Source: Bacteroidota bacterium (GTDB lineage: Bacteria; Bacteroidota; Bacteroidia; Flavobacteriales; Flavobacteriaceae). From it: 7,808 nt of DNA. Both the position numbers and the translations under genes were made by a program. The stretch covers positions 1 through 7,808 of the forward strand of contig JAACDY010000218.1 in assembly GCA_009936675.1 (NCBI GenBank), given 5' to 3'. Shown one piece after another: positions 6,377 through 7,808 of the stretch (position 1 is the first letter of the stretch; each line of letters begins with the position of its first letter). The notes below the pieces were generated by a model, which was not told the DNA's origin, made no database searches, and saw only the letters and a program-made list of their open reading frames with translations.

Positions 6377-6925
6377 TCACACCTTAAATATCGTATCGAC
6401 ACCACAGAGATTTGCAGTATAAAGTATTACATCAGGTAATTTACCGTTAGCATCTGGTGGTGAGCATAATACAACTTCACTGCATCCAGCCACTTGAGCG
6501 GGAATGGCCAACATCAAAATGGTGGAAAACAAGGGTGCAGATCCTCCAGGAATGTATAAGCCTACCTTTTCGATAGGTAATTTTTTTTGCCAACAATTGA
6601 CACCCATCTGGGTCTCAACTTTGACTTCTTTGGTCTTTTGAGCTGTGTGAAAACGATAGATGTTGTCTTTTGCTTTTTGGATGGCCAACTTTAATTTTTC
6701 TGGTACACGAGACTTAGCTACCTCAATTTCCTCAGCACTGACAGAAAAATCTTCCAATTTAACTTTGTCAAATTTTTCGGTATAATTCATCAATGCTTGA
6801 TCTCCACTTTGGGCAACATCGTCAAAGACTTCCTTGGCCAAAGGCTCTAGGGAAGCATAGGAGGCAGACCCCCTTTGGGTTAAACCCTTCCATTGATCAG
6901 GGGTGGGATTGATAAAACGCTGCAT
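6377..6925 (-). CDS. hisD: HisD N-terminal fragment (182 residues, ends at premature TGA)
   Basis: The upstream piece of the interrupted hisD. I chose the ATG at 6923-6925 because it overlaps the hisG stop by one base (TGATG) and gives the family-like start MQRFINPTPDQW. An earlier in-frame ATG at 6950-6952 would add nine residues lying entirely over hisG codons. The fragment holds the first part of the fold, including KVGLYIPGGSAPLFST (120-135) and IPAQVAGC (141-148), and stops in the middle of a Rossmann-like domain, after CGVDTIFKV. It lacks all zinc ligands and the catalytic Glu-His pair, so on its own it should be inactive and probably unstable. Confidence 0.7.
   Translation of the reverse strand: MQRFINPTPDQWKGLTQRGSASYASLEPLAKEVFDDVAQSGDQALMNYTEKFDKVKLEDFSVSAEEIEVAKSRVPEKLKLAIQKAKDNIYRFHTAQKTKEVKVETQMGVNCWQKKLPIEKVGLYIPGGSAPLFSTILMLAIPAQVAGCSEVVLCSPPDANGKLPDVILYTANLCGVDTIFKV
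6380..6385 (-). promoter_or_regulatory. Possible Shine-Dalgarno sequence before the internal hisD ATG
   Basis: AAGGTG on the minus strand ends six bases before ATG 6371-6373, and the premature TGA lies between them. The spacing suits ribosome binding and termination-reinitiation. The bases encode Lys-Val of a conserved hisD segment, so chance is a full alternative explanation, and Shine-Dalgarno use is weak in Bacteroidota. Confidence 0.3.
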
Positions 6926-7776
6926 CACAAAACCATTTTTTCGATTGGACAAACCAAGATGTCTTCTGCCCCTGCGGCTTTCAACTCATCAATGACTTCC
7001 CAAAAAGAGGATTCGTCAATCACAGAGTGCAAAGAAGACCATCCTTTCTGCGCTAGAGGTAAAACGGTTGGACTTTTTAGAACAGGAAGAATTTTACTGA
7101 TCGTTTCTATTTTATCATTGGGGGCGTTCAACAATATGTATTTTGATTTTTTAGCCCGTAAAACGGTTCCTAATCGAAAACGCAATTTGTCAACAATCTC
7201 AGATTTTTCTGAAGACAAATTGGGAGATTGAACCAATACGGCTTGAGACTCCATTATTTTAGCAACTTCTTTAAGGTTGTTTTTAAACAAGGTACTGCCA
7301 CTGGAAACGATATCGCAGATGGCATCTGCCAGTCCAATATTGGGTGCTATTTCTACAGACCCATTAATGATGTGTAGATCGGCAGAAATTCTGTTTTCCT
7401 CCAGAAATTGTTGGACGGTATTGGGATAGGAAGTGGCGATGCGCTTACCATTGAGTTGTTGAATATCGTTGAAGTCAACTTCTTTGGGCACAGCTATAGA
7501 GACCCGACACTTGGAAAAACCTAAGTTCTCAATGATGCTCAAGTCCTTTCCTTTTTCATGAATAAGGTTTTCACCAATAATGGCCAAGTCCACTACCCCA
7601 TCTCTAAGGTATTGTGGGATGTCACCATTTCTAAGATAAAGCACCTCCATGGGAAAATTTCTAGCAGAAGCCTTGAGTTGGTCTTTACCATTGTCAATAG
7701 AAATGCCGCACTTTTTGAGTATTCCCAGAGACTCATCATTGAGTCTCCCTGATTTTTGAATCGCAATTTTTATCAT
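6925..7776 (-). CDS. hisG: ATP phosphoribosyltransferase, long form
   Basis: Catalyses the first, committed step, the condensation of ATP and PRPP to phosphoribosyl-ATP, and is the feedback-inhibited enzyme of the pathway. The 283-residue length marks the long, self-sufficient HisG form, which does not need HisZ; no hisZ is seen here. The start MIKIAIQKSGRL is the family N-terminus. The PRPP-binding region is NGSVEIAPNIGLADAICDI (138-156) followed by VSSGSTL (157-163). The last 75 or so residues form the C-terminal regulatory domain that binds histidine, ending in GAEDILVCPIEKMVL (269-283). It is the first gene of the operon. No Shine-Dalgarno sequence is seen before its ATG, only an AT-rich run. 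Its TGA overlaps the hisD ATG by one base. Confidence 0.97.
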   Translation of the reverse strand: MIKIAIQKSGRLNDESLGILKKCGISIDNGKDQLKASARNFPMEVLYLRNGDIPQYLRDGVVDLAIIGENLIHEKGKDLSIIENLGFSKCRVSIAVPKEVDFNDIQQLNGKRIATSYPNTVQQFLEENRISADLHIINGSVEIAPNIGLADAICDIVSSGSTLFKNNLKEVAKIMESQAVLVQSPNLSSEKSEIVDKLRFRLGTVLRAKKSKYILLNAPNDKIETISKILPVLKSPTVLPLAQKGWSSLHSVIDESSFWEVIDELKAAGAEDILVCPIEKMVL

Positions 7777-7792
7777 TTTAAATATATTTTAT

Positions 7793-7808
7793 AAAAAAAC
7801 CCGTTTGA
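7793..7808 (-). terminator. Possible 3' half of an intrinsic terminator (attenuator) in the hisG leader
   Basis: On the minus strand the window opens with TCAAACGGG followed by seven T residues, then an AT-only stretch up to the hisG ATG. A GC-containing arm running straight into a T run just before the first gene of an amino acid operon is what the descending arm of an attenuator looks like. The opposing arm, expected as CCCGTTTGA or similar, would lie just outside the window, so the hairpin cannot be confirmed. It could also be the terminator of an upstream gene. Confidence 0.4.

Larger units (their letters stand above)
5636..6925 (-). pseudogene. hisD: Histidinol dehydrogenase gene interrupted by one in-frame TGA
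   Basis: HisD is a zinc-dependent, NAD-linked enzyme that oxidises histidinol to histidine in two steps, the end of the pathway. The frame from ATG 6923-6925 to TGA 5636-5638 holds 429 sense positions, the normal length, but codon 183 (6377-6379) is TGA. The bases there read AAG GTG TGA GGA ATG CAA, where the family has Lys/Asn-Val-Gly-Gly-x-Gln, so GGA to TGA explains it with no frameshift. Counting through the stop, the key residues fall at Gln255, His258, Glu322, His323, Asp356, His363 and His415, each exactly four below E. coli Gln259, His262, Glu326, His327, Asp360, His367 and His419. Nothing else is damaged. TGA ends five genes here, including hisD itself, so a changed code is unlikely. 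Either a recent nonsense mutation or a sequence error. Confidence 0.85.

Noticed and set aside
6377..6379. TGA in hisD read as an amino acid through a changed genetic code (for example TGA as glycine)
   Set aside because: The replaced residue is a conserved glycine, which makes the idea tempting. However, hisG, hisD, hisC, hisA and hisF all end at TGA with correct C-termini and overlapping starts, so TGA is a normal stop here. The proteins also look like Bacteroidota, not a lineage with that code.
6340..6379. Selenocysteine insertion at the hisD TGA
   Set aside because: The site is a structural glycine of the family and not a redox or metal position, and I saw no convincing stem-loop with the expected spacing just downstream. 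A point mutation is simpler.
6926..6952. Longer hisD start at ATG 6950-6952
   Set aside because: It would add nine residues fully within the end of hisG that do not match the HisD N-terminus. The ATG at 6923-6925 gives the TGATG junction and a family-like start.
7777..7792. TATATTTA as a -7 promoter element of hisG
   Set aside because: It lies almost directly before the ATG, so transcription would start inside or after the start codon. The real promoter is more likely upstream of the window.
1..7808. Mobile elements, CRISPR arrays, defence genes or tRNA genes
   Set aside because: No transposase-like frames, spaced direct repeats or cloverleaf sequences were seen. Almost every base is accounted for by the his genes and the lipoprotein gene.

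Overview
The window carries a complete, tightly packed histidine biosynthesis operon on the minus strand, followed by the 5' part of a lipoprotein gene on the same strand. The sequence is AT-leaning, start codons are mostly ATG without strong Shine-Dalgarno sequences, hisB is the fused phosphatase/dehydratase, hisG is the long form and hisIE is fused. With the wording of the proteins, this suggests a member of Bacteroidota, most likely Flavobacteriia. That placement is inference from remembered family sequences, not from a search.

Layout in transcription order (right to left): about 32 bases of upstream sequence whose outer end looks like the 3' half of an intrinsic terminator (7793-7808); hisG (7776-6925); hisD (6925-5636), broken by one in-frame TGA; hisC (5643-4594); hisB (4597-3467); hisH (3465-2884); hisA (2882-2154); hisF (2150-1389); hisIE (1392-793); a 62-base gap; then a DUF885-type lipoprotein gene (730 to beyond base 1). 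Junctions in the operon are 1, 8 and 4 base overlaps, gaps of 1, 1 and 3 bases, and a final 4 base overlap, so translational coupling is likely throughout. The gene order G-D-C-B-H-A-F-IE is the same as in E. coli.

Together the eight genes cover all ten steps from PRPP and ATP to histidine. HisG makes phosphoribosyl-ATP. HisIE hydrolyses it and opens the ring. HisA isomerises the product. HisH and HisF form the glutamine-dependent imidazole glycerol phosphate synthase. HisB acts as dehydratase and later as phosphatase, with the HisC transamination between these two steps. HisD performs the last two oxidations.

The main anomaly is hisD. Its reading frame is intact over 429 codons except for a TGA at 6377-6379, where the family has the first glycine of a conserved Gly-Gly. 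All catalytic residues downstream keep a constant offset from the E. coli numbering, so a single G-to-T substitution explains the break. It could be a real recent nonsense mutation, a sequencing or assembly error, or a gene read as two pieces through an ATG six bases further on. I found no mobile element, CRISPR array, RNA gene or undescribed system. Apart from hisD, this is an ordinary biosynthetic region.
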